A DNA stretch of 5,016 nucleotides from an uncultured Ruminococcus sp. (GTDB lineage Bacteria > Bacillota > Clostridia > Oscillospirales > Ruminococcaceae): assembly GCA_947174625.1 (NCBI GenBank), contig CAMWJT010000103.1, positions 1 through 5,016 on the forward strand, in the 5' to 3' direction. The notes beneath the pieces are model-generated. The model did no database searches and was not told the DNA's origin. It saw only the letters and a program-made list of their open reading frames with translations. Positions within the stretch are counted from its first letter, which is position 1. Each line of letters starts with the position of its first letter. The position numbers were made by a program, and so were the translations under genes. Positions 4,961 to 5,016 of this stretch are shown piece by piece.

Positions 4961-5016
4961 CTTGTCACGGATTCCGGCAGGTCATCATTATCCGCAGAGA
5001 CTGTGAATGTTACCAC
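4951..5016 (-). CDS. C-terminal end of an unidentified protein, cut by the right edge
   Basis: Minus-strand frame with 21 sense codons entering from the right edge and ending at TAA (4951-4953); the last residues are TVSADNDDLPESVTRYL. The other two minus frames stop within this stretch. It is followed by a palindrome and a hairpin that fits a terminator, and all other genes are on this strand, which supports a real gene end. The fragment is too short to name. It does not look like the end of acetate kinase, a frequent upstream neighbour of yceD in Clostridia. Two plus-strand frames are also open across part of this DNA, so the call is moderate. Confidence 0.5.
   Translation of the reverse strand: MVTFTVSADNDDLPESVTRYL

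Noticed and set aside
1..5016. CRISPR array, tRNA, rRNA, insertion sequence or defence/toxin system
   Set aside because: No spaced direct repeats, cloverleaf, transposase motif or known defence domain was seen on either strand; the window is nearly filled by housekeeping genes.

Overview
This window looks like a core-chromosome segment of a low-to-moderate-GC Gram-positive bacterium, most likely class Clostridia (Ruminococcus/Oscillospiraceae-like). The reasons are the gene order YceD/DUF177 - rpmF - DUF512 radical-SAM protein - der - plsY, strong AGGAGG-type ribosome binding sites, a textbook sigma-A promoter, and AT-rich U-tract terminators. Lineage is inferred from protein style and synteny remembered from the group; no search was run. 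Every supported gene is on the minus strand, so transcription runs from the right edge to the left.

Right to left: (i) 4951-5016 holds the last 21 codons of an unidentified gene. Its stop lies inside a perfect AT-only palindrome (4938-4960), followed by a GC-rich hairpin (about 4895-4925), probably its terminator. (ii) A consensus promoter (TTGACA - 17 nt - TATAAT, 4828-4856) with an AT-rich UP-like stretch drives yceD (DUF177, 4300-4770) and rpmF (L32, 4087-4272). Between promoter and yceD lies a possible 16-codon leader ORF (4767-4817) whose TGA overlaps the yceD ATG. (iii) A strong intrinsic terminator (4041-4071) ends this unit. A TATAAT sits just past its U-tract and may start the next unit. 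(iv) DUF512 radical-SAM/PDZ protein (2703-4007, probable TTG start), der (1345-2673) and plsY (635-1324) follow with gaps of 29 and 20 nt, so they are probably one operon. (v) After a 111-nt gap containing a small palindrome comes a short GNAT acetyltransferase (125-523) that seems to lack an internal block of the fold. The first 29 codons of another gene (1-87) then run off the left edge.

Functionally the window is mostly housekeeping: a ribosomal protein and its partner gene linked to 50S/23S rRNA production, a GTPase for 50S assembly, and the acyltransferase that begins phospholipid synthesis. The DUF512 protein is the one widely conserved member without a known reaction. I see no mobile element, CRISPR array, tRNA, rRNA or defence system. 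The least ordinary signals are the leader ORF before yceD, the compact GNAT, and the terminator/promoter junction at about 4034-4071.
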